5,572 nt of DNA from Pseudanabaenaceae cyanobacterium MP8IB2.15. GTDB taxonomy: Bacteria; Cyanobacteriota; Cyanobacteriia; Pseudanabaenales; Pseudanabaenaceae. Of this stretch, positions 1 through 5,302 are shown one piece after another; within the stretch, counting starts at the first letter, position 1, and each line of letters starts with the position of its first letter. Both the position numbers and the translations under genes were made by a program. The notes below the pieces were generated by a model, which was not told where the DNA came from, searched no databases, and saw only the letters and a program-made list of their open reading frames with translations. The DNA is taken from positions 1 through 5,572 of the forward strand of contig JARCMB010000017.1 of assembly GCA_030248825.1 (NCBI GenBank), in the 5' to 3' direction.

Positions 1-2
1 TC

Positions 3-851
3 GTTCTGCGTCATGGCAAATGGTACGCATCAATCACGGTAAATTGTGAGGTGGTGCGTGAAACTGGTGACGGTGTAATTGGTTTGGATTTTGGTGTTAC
101 CCACGCTGTTGCGATGAGTGATGGCACAATTATTGATGCTCCTAAATTCTTGGCAAAAGCAGCTAAGGAAATTAAGGCTCTCAATAAAGAAAAACGTAGA
201 AAGCGCTCTCCTAACCGTAAGAAGAAAATCAAAGCTTCTAATGGTTGGAAACGAGCGCAAAATAAAGTGTCTCAACTTACTCGCAAGGTCGCGAGAAAAA
301 GAGACGATTGGATGCATAAAGTTTCGAGCAATATAGTTAGCGGTAATAGCCTAATTGCAACTGAGAAACTGACCATCAAAAATATGACTCGCAAGGCTAA
401 GAAGGGTAGTAAGCGTAAGGCTCAGAAAACTGGGCTAAACCGCAATATGCTTGACGTTGGGATCGGTATGCTTAAATCGGCTATTGAGTACAAGGTTACT
501 GAAGCGGGTGGGCAGTATATTGAGATTCCAACTCAGAAAGTAAAACCTTCTCAAACTTGCCCTAATTGCGGTCATCAGCAGAAAAAAGAACTCAGCGAGC
601 GTGTTCATACTTGTTTGCAATGTGGCTACACAGCAGATCGAGATGTGGCGGCGGCGCAAGTCATGCTCAACTGGGTTTTATATGATTCTACGGTGTTCGG
701 AACGAGCATCGTCAAACGTGGAGAGCCAAGCTCTACTCCATCTCCTACGCATTGTGGCGGGATGGCGCAACTTGGCTCGGCGAAGCGTAAAAAACACTCC
801 TTGCTCGATGGGAATTTAGAAACCCCATCCTCGCCCAGCAGGGTGGGGTAG
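3..851 (+). CDS. tnpB: TnpB, RNA-guided nuclease of an IS200/IS605-type element (5' end outside window)
   Basis: TnpB is an RuvC-type endonuclease guided by an omega-RNA made from the element's own right end; it helps the element persist and is ancestral to Cas12. The frame is open from the window edge, so the first in-frame GTG (51) is internal and the true start is upstream; 282 codons are visible. RuvC-I is GLDFG with the aspartate at 87-89. RuvC-II is IATEKL with the glutamate at 363-365. A zinc ribbon follows with CPNC (558-569) and CLQC (612-623). RuvC-III is DRDVAAA with the likely catalytic aspartate at 642-644. All three catalytic residues and four cysteines are present, so nothing visible is decayed. 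A very basic Lys/Arg stretch lies between RuvC-I and II. The last 50 or so residues after NWVL look unconserved and low in structure, as expected where the coding sequence doubles as omega-RNA. The TAG stop (849-851) lies at the end of the right-end hairpin. Confidence 0.93.
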   Translation, partial: VLRHGKWYASITVNCEVVRETGDGVIGLDFGVTHAVAMSDGTIIDAPKFLAKAAKEIKALNKEKRRKRSPNRKKKIKASNGWKRAQNKVSQLTRKVARKRDDWMHKVSSNIVSGNSLIATEKLTIKNMTRKAKKGSKRKAQKTGLNRNMLDVGIGMLKSAIEYKVTEAGGQYIEIPTQKVKPSQTCPNCGHQQKKELSERVHTCLQCGYTADRDVAAAQVMLNWVLYDSTVFGTSIVKRGEPSSTPSPTHCGGMAQLGSAKRKKHSLLDGNLETPSSPSRVG

Positions 852-855
852 TTCA
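721..855 (+). ncRNA. Candidate omega-RNA (reRNA) scaffold overlapping the tnpB 3' end
   Basis: In characterised TnpB elements the guide RNA is transcribed in the tnpB direction, overlaps the 3' end of the gene and takes its guide from flanking host DNA. Here the expected zone shows nested pairing. GAGCCAAG (723-730) is exactly complementary to CTTGGCTC (771-778). Inside it, TTGTG (752-756) pairs with CGCAA (766-770) with one G-U, directly abutting the outer stem. CCATC (738-742) can pair with GATGG (761-765) in that hairpin's loop, which would make a pseudoknot. A terminal GC-rich hairpin occupies 822-849. The 5' limit is a guess taken from the outer stem. If functional, the guide would be read from about 856 onward. 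The pairings were found by eye, without energy calculation, and competing pairings exist (AGAGC 722-726 with GCTCT 730-734; CCATCC 825-830 with GGATGG 760-765). Confidence 0.5.
822..849 (+). repeat. Right-end hairpin of the insertion sequence
   Basis: ACCCCATCC (822-830) pairs with GGGTGGGGT (841-849) over nine base pairs with one U-G wobble, around a ten-base loop. Subterminal imperfect hairpins like this are recognised by the single-strand transposase at IS200/IS605 ends and form the 3' stem of the omega-RNA just before the guide. It contains most of the last codons of tnpB and the first base of its stop codon. It is not followed by a T tract, so it is not a classical intrinsic terminator. 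Confidence 0.75.
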
Positions 856-1002
856 TATATCTTCAATAACTAATACTACCTAATAGATATATGCAGTGTT
901 CAAAAGATTAAATAGGTTGTTTAATATAGCTAGTGTAAAGTGTGTTGATTAAAGCTCCTCTTTCGTTCATGAATCCTTTTGTTGTTTAGGTGAGTAAAAA
1001 AT

Positions 1003-1683
1003 ATGAAACTAAGAATCCTTGCTGCGGCACTGAGTTCGATCGCGGCGGTGATCGGCTTTTCCGATCGAGTCCAAGCCCAGAACCCAGAACATCTGCGAAA
1101 TCTACTGCAAACATTGGAATGCCAAGAATGCGAGTTGAGCAACATCGACATCAATAATGCAAATTTGAGCGGATCTTTCCTCAATGGTGCTAACTTAAGC
1201 AACAGCATTCTCAGAAATGTAAAGCTATTTAACTCCGAACTAGTCAGAGCCGATTTGAGAAACGTTAACCTCAGAAGTAGTGACCTCAGAAATGTCTTTC
1301 TGATGGATGCTAATCTTTCAGGTGCGAATTTGTCAGGCGCAAATGTTCGTAACAGCAGGATTCATCACGCCAACTTGAGCAAGACAGATTTAACTGGGAC
1401 GAACTTTATCAGTTCTGAATTGATTTACGCCAACCTCAACAAAGCTAACCTGACTGGAGCTAAGTTGCGAAATGCTAGCCTGTATCGTGCCGATCTAACT
1501 GGGGCGAACTTGAAGAATGCCGATCTTTATAGTGCTGATTTGACAGGGGCTGACCTAACTGGTGCCGATCTCAGTGGGGCTGACCTGACTCGTGCTAATC
1601 TCTCAGGCACAGGCTTGAAGGGTGCGAACTTGTGTAAAGCGATTTTGCCCGACGGTTCGATCTCTCTTGATGGTTGTAAGTAA
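1003..1683 (+). CDS. Secreted pentapeptide-repeat protein
   Basis: The ATG is supported by an AGGTGAG ribosome site (988-994) eight bases upstream. Residues 1-25 form a Sec-type signal peptide (MKLR, hydrophobic core, VQA before Q26), so the mature protein should be exported. From about residue 43 to 212 the chain is an unbroken A(D/N)Lxx array: every fifth residue from 45 to 210 is Leu, or occasionally Ile, Val or Phe, giving 34 central positions and about 8.5 coils of the right-handed quadrilateral beta-helix known for this family. Four cysteines occur, as two pairs: C40/C43 before the first coil, in a motif common in cyanobacterial homologues, and C211/C225 after the last. The tail CKAILPDGSISLDGC is also typical. 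No enzymatic motif or extra domain is visible, and the function of such stand-alone proteins is unknown. A transporter gene follows after 22 bases, suggesting co-transcription. Confidence 0.92.
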   Translation: MKLRILAAALSSIAAVIGFSDRVQAQNPEHLRNLLQTLECQECELSNIDINNANLSGSFLNGANLSNSILRNVKLFNSELVRADLRNVNLRSSDLRNVFLMDANLSGANLSGANVRNSRIHHANLSKTDLTGTNFISSELIYANLNKANLTGAKLRNASLYRADLTGANLKNADLYSADLTGADLTGADLSGADLTRANLSGTGLKGANLCKAILPDGSISLDGCK

Positions 1684-1695
1684 ATATCTTTAGCT

Positions 1696-1698
1696 AGG
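1696..1698 (+). promoter_or_regulatory. Short ribosome-binding site deciding the MFS start
   Basis: AGG lies seven bases before the ATG at 1706, a usable distance. It is only one base before the in-frame TTG at 1700, too close for initiation. This favours the ATG and a 406-residue protein. Confidence 0.5.
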
Positions 1699-1705
1699 CT
1701 TGAGT

Positions 1706-2926
1706 ATGAATAATGCACAGCTAACCCTTTCCCCCCGCCCTGTTTTGTGGCGACAGGTATGGGGACTTACGGCTGTGCAAGCGTCTATTACGCTTGCTTG
1801 GGTGATCTATAACGTATATTTACTCGATCTGTTGAAACAGTTTGGCTTTGCCGCAGAATTTGCCGTTGTATTACTATTTATAGAAAATGGTCTGGCGATC
1901 GCGATGGAGCCTTTAATGGGCAGTCTGTCAGATCGAGCAATACATCGGTTGGGGACGAGGTATTCATTTATTGCCGTAGGGATTTTACTAGCTTCGGTTT
2001 TGTTTATATCGATTCCTGCCATATTTATTTTTGGTGGTGGTTTTAGCAACCTCAAGTGGTTAATGGTTGCCGTGATCATCCTGTGGGCAATGGCAATGAC
2101 GGTGTTTCGTAGTCCTGCCATTGCTTTATTGCGCAAATACTCGCGTACTCAAGATTTACCAATCACTGCGAGTTTATTAACTTTGGCAACGGCGTTTGTC
2201 GGAGCCGCAAGACCCTTCTCAAATCGATTTATTTTAAGCTTAGGTGCGCCTGCTACTTTTGCAATCGGGTCTGGAGTTTTATTGGCTGCTTTGGCAATTT
2301 TAAGAACTGTCAAGCCCAATTTTGAAATTATTCAAGATTCACCTCAAGAATCTCAATCTCCTGTTTCAAAGCTATCGCTACTATTAAACTTTGCAATCGG
2401 TTTCAGCATTAGCTTTGGGGCAAGATTATTGCTTGGTGAAATTTTCCCTAGAGGCTTACGAACGGGATTTCCCGATCTGAGTTTAGACTTACTGATGGGC
2501 TTGGCTGGGATCGCGATCGGGATATCAGCATTTCCTGTGGGATGGCTGGCAGCACGCTTTGGCAATCAGAAGCTATTGCTGATCGGTCTGCAAATATCGA
2601 TCTTCTGTTCCTTTTTCCTAGCATTAGCAAACGGGTCAATTCTAACTGGGCTGGTCGTAGCGATCGCGGCGATCGCATTTAGTACAGTTTCCAACAGCGC
2701 GATCGCCCTAGCTTTATCCACAACAGTCCCATCTAAAGCTGGGCTAGGCATAGGCATGTATTTTAGTGGTGGTGCGGCAGCCGTCAGTACTTTTGTGAAA
2801 ATGTTTCCCGTTCCATCTCAAATTAGCAGTCTTAATGTGGCAGTTCTGACGATGTGCGCCTTTCTGCTTGCAGCCACCTGTGCGATCGGCAGTAGACAAT
2901 ACGATCTACCGATCGAACTCGAATAG
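1706..2926 (+). CDS. Major facilitator superfamily transporter, substrate unknown
   Basis: A 406-residue, highly hydrophobic protein that can be read as 12 membrane helices (roughly residues 17-43, 51-73, 86-110, 117-142, 152-175, 180-200, 223-245, 262-284, 288-309, 312-335, 346-367 and 375-396), with a hydrophilic central loop at about 201-221 as in MFS proteins. The loop between helices 2 and 3 carries a motif-A-like GSLSDRAIHRLGTR (72-85), and a second copy, GWLAARFGNQK, lies between helices 8 and 9 (279-289). This establishes a secondary transporter of the inner or thylakoid membrane. It resembles generic cyanobacterial MFS proteins, and a relation to the BCD/PucC or sugar-cation symporter branches is possible, but I see no residue that fixes a substrate. 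The ATG is preferred over a TTG six bases upstream on ribosome-site spacing. It starts 22 bases after the pentapeptide gene and probably shares its transcript. Four of the window's five HIP1 octamers are in this gene. Confidence 0.88.
   Translation: MNNAQLTLSPRPVLWRQVWGLTAVQASITLAWVIYNVYLLDLLKQFGFAAEFAVVLLFIENGLAIAMEPLMGSLSDRAIHRLGTRYSFIAVGILLASVLFISIPAIFIFGGGFSNLKWLMVAVIILWAMAMTVFRSPAIALLRKYSRTQDLPITASLLTLATAFVGAARPFSNRFILSLGAPATFAIGSGVLLAALAILRTVKPNFEIIQDSPQESQSPVSKLSLLLNFAIGFSISFGARLLLGEIFPRGLRTGFPDLSLDLLMGLAGIAIGISAFPVGWLAARFGNQKLLLIGLQISIFCSFFLALANGSILTGLVVAIAAIAFSTVSNSAIALALSTTVPSKAGLGIGMYFSGGAAAVSTFVKMFPVPSQISSLNVAVLTMCAFLLAATCAIGSRQYDLPIELE
2660..2706. repeat. Cluster of three HIP1 octamers (GCGATCGC)
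   Basis: Exact GCGATCGC copies occur at 2660-2667, 2669-2676 and 2699-2706, within the coding sequence of the MFS transporter. Single copies are at 1895-1902 and 4575-4582. HIP1 is a highly iterated palindrome of cyanobacterial genomes; its density here supports the taxonomic call. The copies encode part of helix 10 (AIAAIA, SAIA) without disturbing the frame. Confidence 0.9.
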
Positions 2927-3002
2927 GAAGCAATCTAGGCAATCGATCGACAAATTTTGTTATCCTAGCAACAGCACTTCGTCATGGCATCGGTAATCTT
3001 AA

Positions 3003-4247
3003 ATGACTCAAACTCCACTCGCACCTGAAACTAATCCAAAAACTAATCCAAAATTCGCCCTAGATAATCGACCCGATCACCTCGGTCGGTTTGGGATTTT
3101 TGGTGGCAAGTATGTGCCAGAGACGCTGATGAGTGCGTTGAGTGAGTTTGAAGCCGCCGCAAAATATTACCAACAAGACGAAGATTTCAATCGCGAACTA
3201 GACGGCTATCTCAAAGATTATGTGGGTAGACCGACACCACTCTATTTTGCCCAACGTCTTACAGATCATTACCGCACAGCTCAGATCTATCTCAAACGCG
3301 AAGACCTGAATCACACTGGCGCGCATAAAATCAACAACGCCATGGGACAAGTGCTGCTGGCAATTCGGATGGGGAAGAAACGCATTATTGCCGAAACTGG
3401 TGCAGGACAGCATGGTGTCGCTACAGCTACCGTCTGCGCTCGATTTGGGTTGCAGTGCGTGATCTACATGGGCGTGCATGACATGGAACGCCAATCGCTC
3501 AATGTATTTCGGATGAAATTGATGGGAGCCGAAGTCCGTCCCGTATCTTCAGGGACTGGCACGCTCAAAGATGCCACCTCTGAGGCAATCCGTGACTGGG
3601 TAACAAATGTCGAATCGACCCACTATATTTTAGGATCGGTAGCTGGGCCGCATCCTTACCCGATGGTGGTAAGAGATTTTCATGCTGTGATTGGCAAAGA
3701 GACGAGATGGCAGTGTGTCGAAAAATGGGGTGGTTTGCCCGACATTCTACTTGCCTGTGTTGGCGGTGGCTCTAATGCGATGGGTCTGTTTCATGAGTTT
3801 ATCGATGAACCATCTGTGCGAATGATTGGGGTGGAAGCCGCAGGTGAAGGTGTAAACACGCCGAATCATGCCGCCACTTTGACTAAGGGCCGAGTCGGTG
3901 TGCTGCATGGGGCGATGAGTTATCTTTTGCAAGATCGAGAAGGACAGATTCAAGAGGCTTATTCGATCAGCGCAGGGCTTGATTATCCTGGTGTTGGGCC
4001 AGAGCATAGTTTTCTCAAAGATTCTGGTAGATGTGAATATTTCAGTGTGACCGATCGAGAAGCCTTGGATGCATTTCAACGGTTATCGCAAATGGAAGGC
4101 ATCATCCCTGCTCTGGAAACTGCTCATGCGATTGCCTACCTAGAGACTCTCACACCTCAACTTACTAAGTTCGATCGAATCGTGATCAACTGCTCAGGTC
4201 GTGGTGACAAGGATGTCCAAACCGTAATTCAGCATTTAGCATTGTAA
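3003..4247 (+). CDS. trpB: Tryptophan synthase beta chain
   Basis: TrpB condenses indole with L-serine to give L-tryptophan using pyridoxal phosphate, in an alpha2-beta2 complex with TrpA that channels indole; it is cytosolic. The 414 residues match the usual length of about 400. Landmarks visible are GRFGIFGGKYVPETL near residues 28-42, the cofactor lysine K109 in HTGAHKIN, the catalytic glutamate E131 in ETGAGQHG, the phosphate-binding GGGSNAMG (254-261), LDYPGVGPEH (326-335) with D327, and NCSGRGDKD (396-404) with S398 facing the cofactor ring. All key residues are present, so it should be active, and the pattern is that of the TrpA-dependent TrpB1 type. The first 20 residues are variable and include a duplicated TNPK. 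No strong Shine-Dalgarno precedes the ATG, as is common in cyanobacteria. No trpA or other trp gene adjoins it, in line with the dispersed trp genes of this phylum. A 76-base gap separates it from the transporter gene. Confidence 0.98.
   Translation: MTQTPLAPETNPKTNPKFALDNRPDHLGRFGIFGGKYVPETLMSALSEFEAAAKYYQQDEDFNRELDGYLKDYVGRPTPLYFAQRLTDHYRTAQIYLKREDLNHTGAHKINNAMGQVLLAIRMGKKRIIAETGAGQHGVATATVCARFGLQCVIYMGVHDMERQSLNVFRMKLMGAEVRPVSSGTGTLKDATSEAIRDWVTNVESTHYILGSVAGPHPYPMVVRDFHAVIGKETRWQCVEKWGGLPDILLACVGGGSNAMGLFHEFIDEPSVRMIGVEAAGEGVNTPNHAATLTKGRVGVLHGAMSYLLQDREGQIQEAYSISAGLDYPGVGPEHSFLKDSGRCEYFSVTDREALDAFQRLSQMEGIIPALETAHAIAYLETLTPQLTKFDRIVINCSGRGDKDVQTVIQHLAL
3029..3052 (+). repeat. 12-bp perfect tandem duplication in the trpB 5' end
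   Basis: AACTAATCCAAA occurs twice in immediate succession (3029-3040 and 3041-3052). It keeps the frame and encodes TNPK twice (residues 11-14 and 15-18) in the unconserved N-terminal tail, ahead of the fold. It looks like a recent slippage duplication with little expected effect on the enzyme. Confidence 0.9.
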
Positions 4248-4250
4248 ACT

Positions 4251-4262
4251 TGTCGATCGACA
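4251..4262. promoter_or_regulatory. Perfect 12-bp palindrome overlapping a candidate -35 box
   Basis: TGTCGATCGACA is its own reverse complement and lies three bases after the trpB stop. It has no loop and no T tract, so it is not a terminator. Its right half forms the candidate -35 element of the hupE leader promoter, which would suit an operator. CGATCG is common in this genome, so chance is a real alternative. Confidence 0.35.
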
Positions 4263-4286
4263 CCCATAAAACATCACTTATTTAAT
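4257..4286 (+). promoter_or_regulatory. Candidate sigma70-type promoter for the riboswitch-hupE transcript
   Basis: TCGACA (4257-4262, five of six matches to TTGACA) and TTTAAT (4281-4286, five of six matches to TATAAT) are 18 bases apart. The predicted transcription start at about 4292-4294 falls just ahead of the first paired base of the riboswitch (4297). That agreement is independent of the box matches and strengthens the call. Confidence 0.55.
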
Positions 4287-4296
4287 GTAGAGTCTA

Positions 4297-4473
4297 GGTA
4301 TCAAGTCGGTTCTAACGAAGATCGGTCGTTAGAGGTTGATGTTAAATTTTGAGATTTAGTCTTGTGTTTAGACTTAGATCTTAATTTAATCGCAATCGGG
4401 GAAAGTTTGGTGAAAGTCCAGCGCTGTACCGCAACTGTAAAAGCTGCCATAAGTAGCTTAAAGTCAGGATGCC
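4297..4473 (+). promoter_or_regulatory. Cobalamin (B12) riboswitch aptamer
   Basis: The conserved cobalamin-element core is directly readable: GGGGAA (4398-4403), GGTGAAAGTCC (4409-4419), CTGTACCGCAACTGTAA (4424-4440, the B12-box region) and AAGTCAGGATGCC (4461-4473). The closing stem P1 is supported by GGTATC (4297-4302) pairing with GATGCC (4468-4473), with one U-G. Inside, TCTAACGA (4311-4318) pairs with TCGTTAGA (4326-4333) around a seven-base loop, and AGTCT with AGACT near 4358-4374. After the core only about 20 bases, containing AAGCT (4441-4445) and AGCTT (4455-4459), separate CTGTAA from AGTCAGGA, so the right-hand peripheral stems are short: a compact variant. Cobalamin binding normally represses the downstream gene, here hupE, a known partner of this element in cyanobacteria. 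No terminator hairpin with a T tract follows, so control is probably translational. The exact subtype cannot be set by eye. Confidence 0.93.
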
Positions 4474-4476
4474 CAC

Positions 4477-4494
4477 CACAACTAACACAACTAA
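4477..4494 (+). repeat. 9-bp tandem duplication between aptamer and hupE
   Basis: CACAACTAA is repeated twice without a gap in the linker after the aptamer. The linker is nearly free of G and looks unstructured. The duplication changes the distance between aptamer and start codon by nine bases. Confidence 0.85.
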
Positions 4495-4499
4495 TCTAT

Positions 4500-4516
4500 A
4501 TCTGCGAGTTACAGAT
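4500..4516 (+). promoter_or_regulatory. Small hairpin carrying the hupE ribosome site
   Basis: ATCTG (4500-4504) pairs with CAGAT (4512-4516) around the seven-base loop CGAGTTA. The loop holds the only Shine-Dalgarno-like bases (GAG, 4506-4508) before the ATG at 4518. It is a plausible expression-platform stem whose loop could be masked when cobalamin is bound. A four-base match of TGCG (4503-4506) to CGCA (4430-4433) of the aptamer is too short to count as a demonstrated kissing pair. Confidence 0.4.
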
Positions 4517-4517
4517 T

Positions 4518-5201
4518 ATGAATCTATCAAAGTCTTTTGGATTGTTTTTTAGCTCAATTCGGGCGAAAGCCTTGGCGATCGCAACTGGATTTAGCTTTTT
4601 GATATTTGCCAGCCCCGCATCTGCACATCATCCTATGGGTGGGGGAATTCCCAGTAATGTATTTGAAGGCTTTATGTCGGGTGTAGCTCACCCTGTGATC
4701 GGTTTTGACCACCTAGTATTTATTGTCTCAGTTGGTCTGTTTGCCGCAACTAAACCTCAAGGAATCTGGGTTCCTGTAGCATTTGTATTATCCGCAATGC
4801 TGGGTACATGTATGCATTTGATCGGAGCGAATCTCCCAGTAGTTGAATTAGTGGTTTCAGGATCGATTTTGTTGTTTGGAGTTTTGCTGGCAATCAAGCA
4901 CAGCCCAAACCTACTAATGATCACGGCTTTATCATCTATAGCAGGTTTGTTTCATGGCTATGCATACGGTGAAGCGATCTTTGGTGCTGGAACTACAGCC
5001 TTAGTTGCTTATTTGGTTGGCTTTACCACGATTCAGCTAGTGATTTCTGGTTCGGCTTTTGTTGTTGCCCGAAAAGTACTTCAGCGCGATCCTGCTCAAT
5101 CATTTTTCCATATTCGATCGGCTGGCTTGGTGCTTTGTGGGATTGGCTTAGCTTTTCTAGCTACCCAAATCTCTGCTCTAGCTTTCCCCCTTCCCAAATA
5201 A
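4518..5201 (+). CDS. hupE: HupE/UreJ-family Ni/Co permease, predicted cobalt importer
   Basis: HupE/UreJ proteins are secondary metal permeases; those of cyanobacteria under B12 riboswitches are predicted to import cobalt for cobalamin synthesis. The 227-residue protein begins with a signal peptide (1-36, ending SPASA before H37). The mature N-terminus HHPMGGG offers metal-ligand histidines, followed by the family signature HPVIGFDHLVF (58-68), a cluster with H100 and E110, and FHGYAYGE (145-152). About six membrane helices follow the signal. I reject the longer reading from TTG at 4362 because its 52 extra codons run through the riboswitch. The ATG at 4518 is the first that leaves the aptamer intact and begins directly with the signal peptide. 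Regulation by cobalamin is inferred from the leader. cobW follows after 101 bases. Metal specificity (Co versus Ni) is inferred from this context, not from residues. Confidence 0.92.
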   Translation: MNLSKSFGLFFSSIRAKALAIATGFSFLIFASPASAHHPMGGGIPSNVFEGFMSGVAHPVIGFDHLVFIVSVGLFAATKPQGIWVPVAFVLSAMLGTCMHLIGANLPVVELVVSGSILLFGVLLAIKHSPNLLMITALSSIAGLFHGYAYGEAIFGAGTTALVAYLVGFTTIQLVISGSAFVVARKVLQRDPAQSFFHIRSAGLVLCGIGLAFLATQISALAFPLPK

Positions 5202-5217
5202 AAAAGATTGACTTCGA

Positions 5218-5259
5218 TTAAATCCCTTTCTCCTAAAACTACTAGAGAGAGGGATTTAA
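5218..5259 (+). terminator. 15-bp hairpin between hupE and cobW, possible terminator
   Basis: The arms 5218-5232 and 5245-5259 (TTAAATCCCTTTCTC and GAGAGAGGGATTTAA) are complementary over 15 positions with a single U-G pair, around a 12-base loop. It starts 17 bases after the hupE stop. The following bases, TTGCTTCTG, are only mildly T-rich, so as an intrinsic terminator it is weak. It could instead stabilise the 3' end or allow partial read-through into cobW. Confidence 0.55.
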
Positions 5260-5302
5260 TTGCTTCTGAATGGATGACGGATAAATAACTTTAGAGATAA
5301 TT

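Larger units (their letters stand above)
1..855 (+). mobile_element. TnpB-bearing IS200/IS605-like insertion sequence, 3' part only
   Basis: The left part of the window is the distal portion of an insertion sequence of the type that carries tnpB. The left end, and any HUH transposase gene tnpA, would lie upstream of the window and cannot be judged. The right end is placed at about 855 because the tnpB stop codon sits at the foot of a GC-rich hairpin (822-849) followed by AGTTCA, an arrangement I recognise from right ends of this family. Beyond it the sequence turns AT-rich and non-coding. No HIP1 octamer occurs in 1-855, whereas five occur in the rest of the window, which agrees weakly with a mobile origin. 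Such elements make no target duplication, so the boundary is good only to a few bases. Confidence 0.75.

Noticed and set aside
51..53. GTG as start of the tnpB reading frame
   Set aside because: The frame is open to the window edge, and upstream codons (for example HGKWYASI) read as ordinary TnpB sequence before RuvC-I, so this is an internal valine.
854..893. 9-bp inverted repeat as a terminator or an independent element
   Set aside because: The arms are almost all A/T with a 22-base spacer and no T tract; it is weak enough to be chance, though mentioned in connection with the guide region.
899..927. TTCAAA and TAATAT as a promoter for the pentapeptide gene
   Set aside because: Spacing is 17 bases but each box matches only four of six positions in an AT-rich stretch, so it is not distinguishable from background.
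1530..1620. 15-bp periodic repeats resembling a short-repeat or CRISPR-like array
   Set aside because: The period is exactly five codons, the copies are degenerate, and they encode A(D/N)LxG pentapeptides; there are no spacers. It is protein repeat structure.
1700..1705. TTG start two codons before the MFS ATG
   Set aside because: Only one base separates it from the AGG ribosome site, too close for initiation.
2935..2968. CTAGG/CCTAG inverted repeat and TATCCT as a trpB promoter or operator
   Set aside because: The arms are only five bases and 24 apart, and no -35 box lies at a usable distance from TATCCT.
3198..4079. Antisense open frames of about 100 codons opposite trpB, and similar ones opposite the MFS and pentapeptide genes
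   Set aside because: They lie wholly within strongly supported genes, show no recognisable domain, and reflect the complement of biased codons.
4362..4517. 52-codon N-terminal extension of hupE from TTG
   Set aside because: It runs through the conserved riboswitch core, is not protein-like, and would bury the signal peptide. The ATG at 4518 begins directly with the signal peptide.
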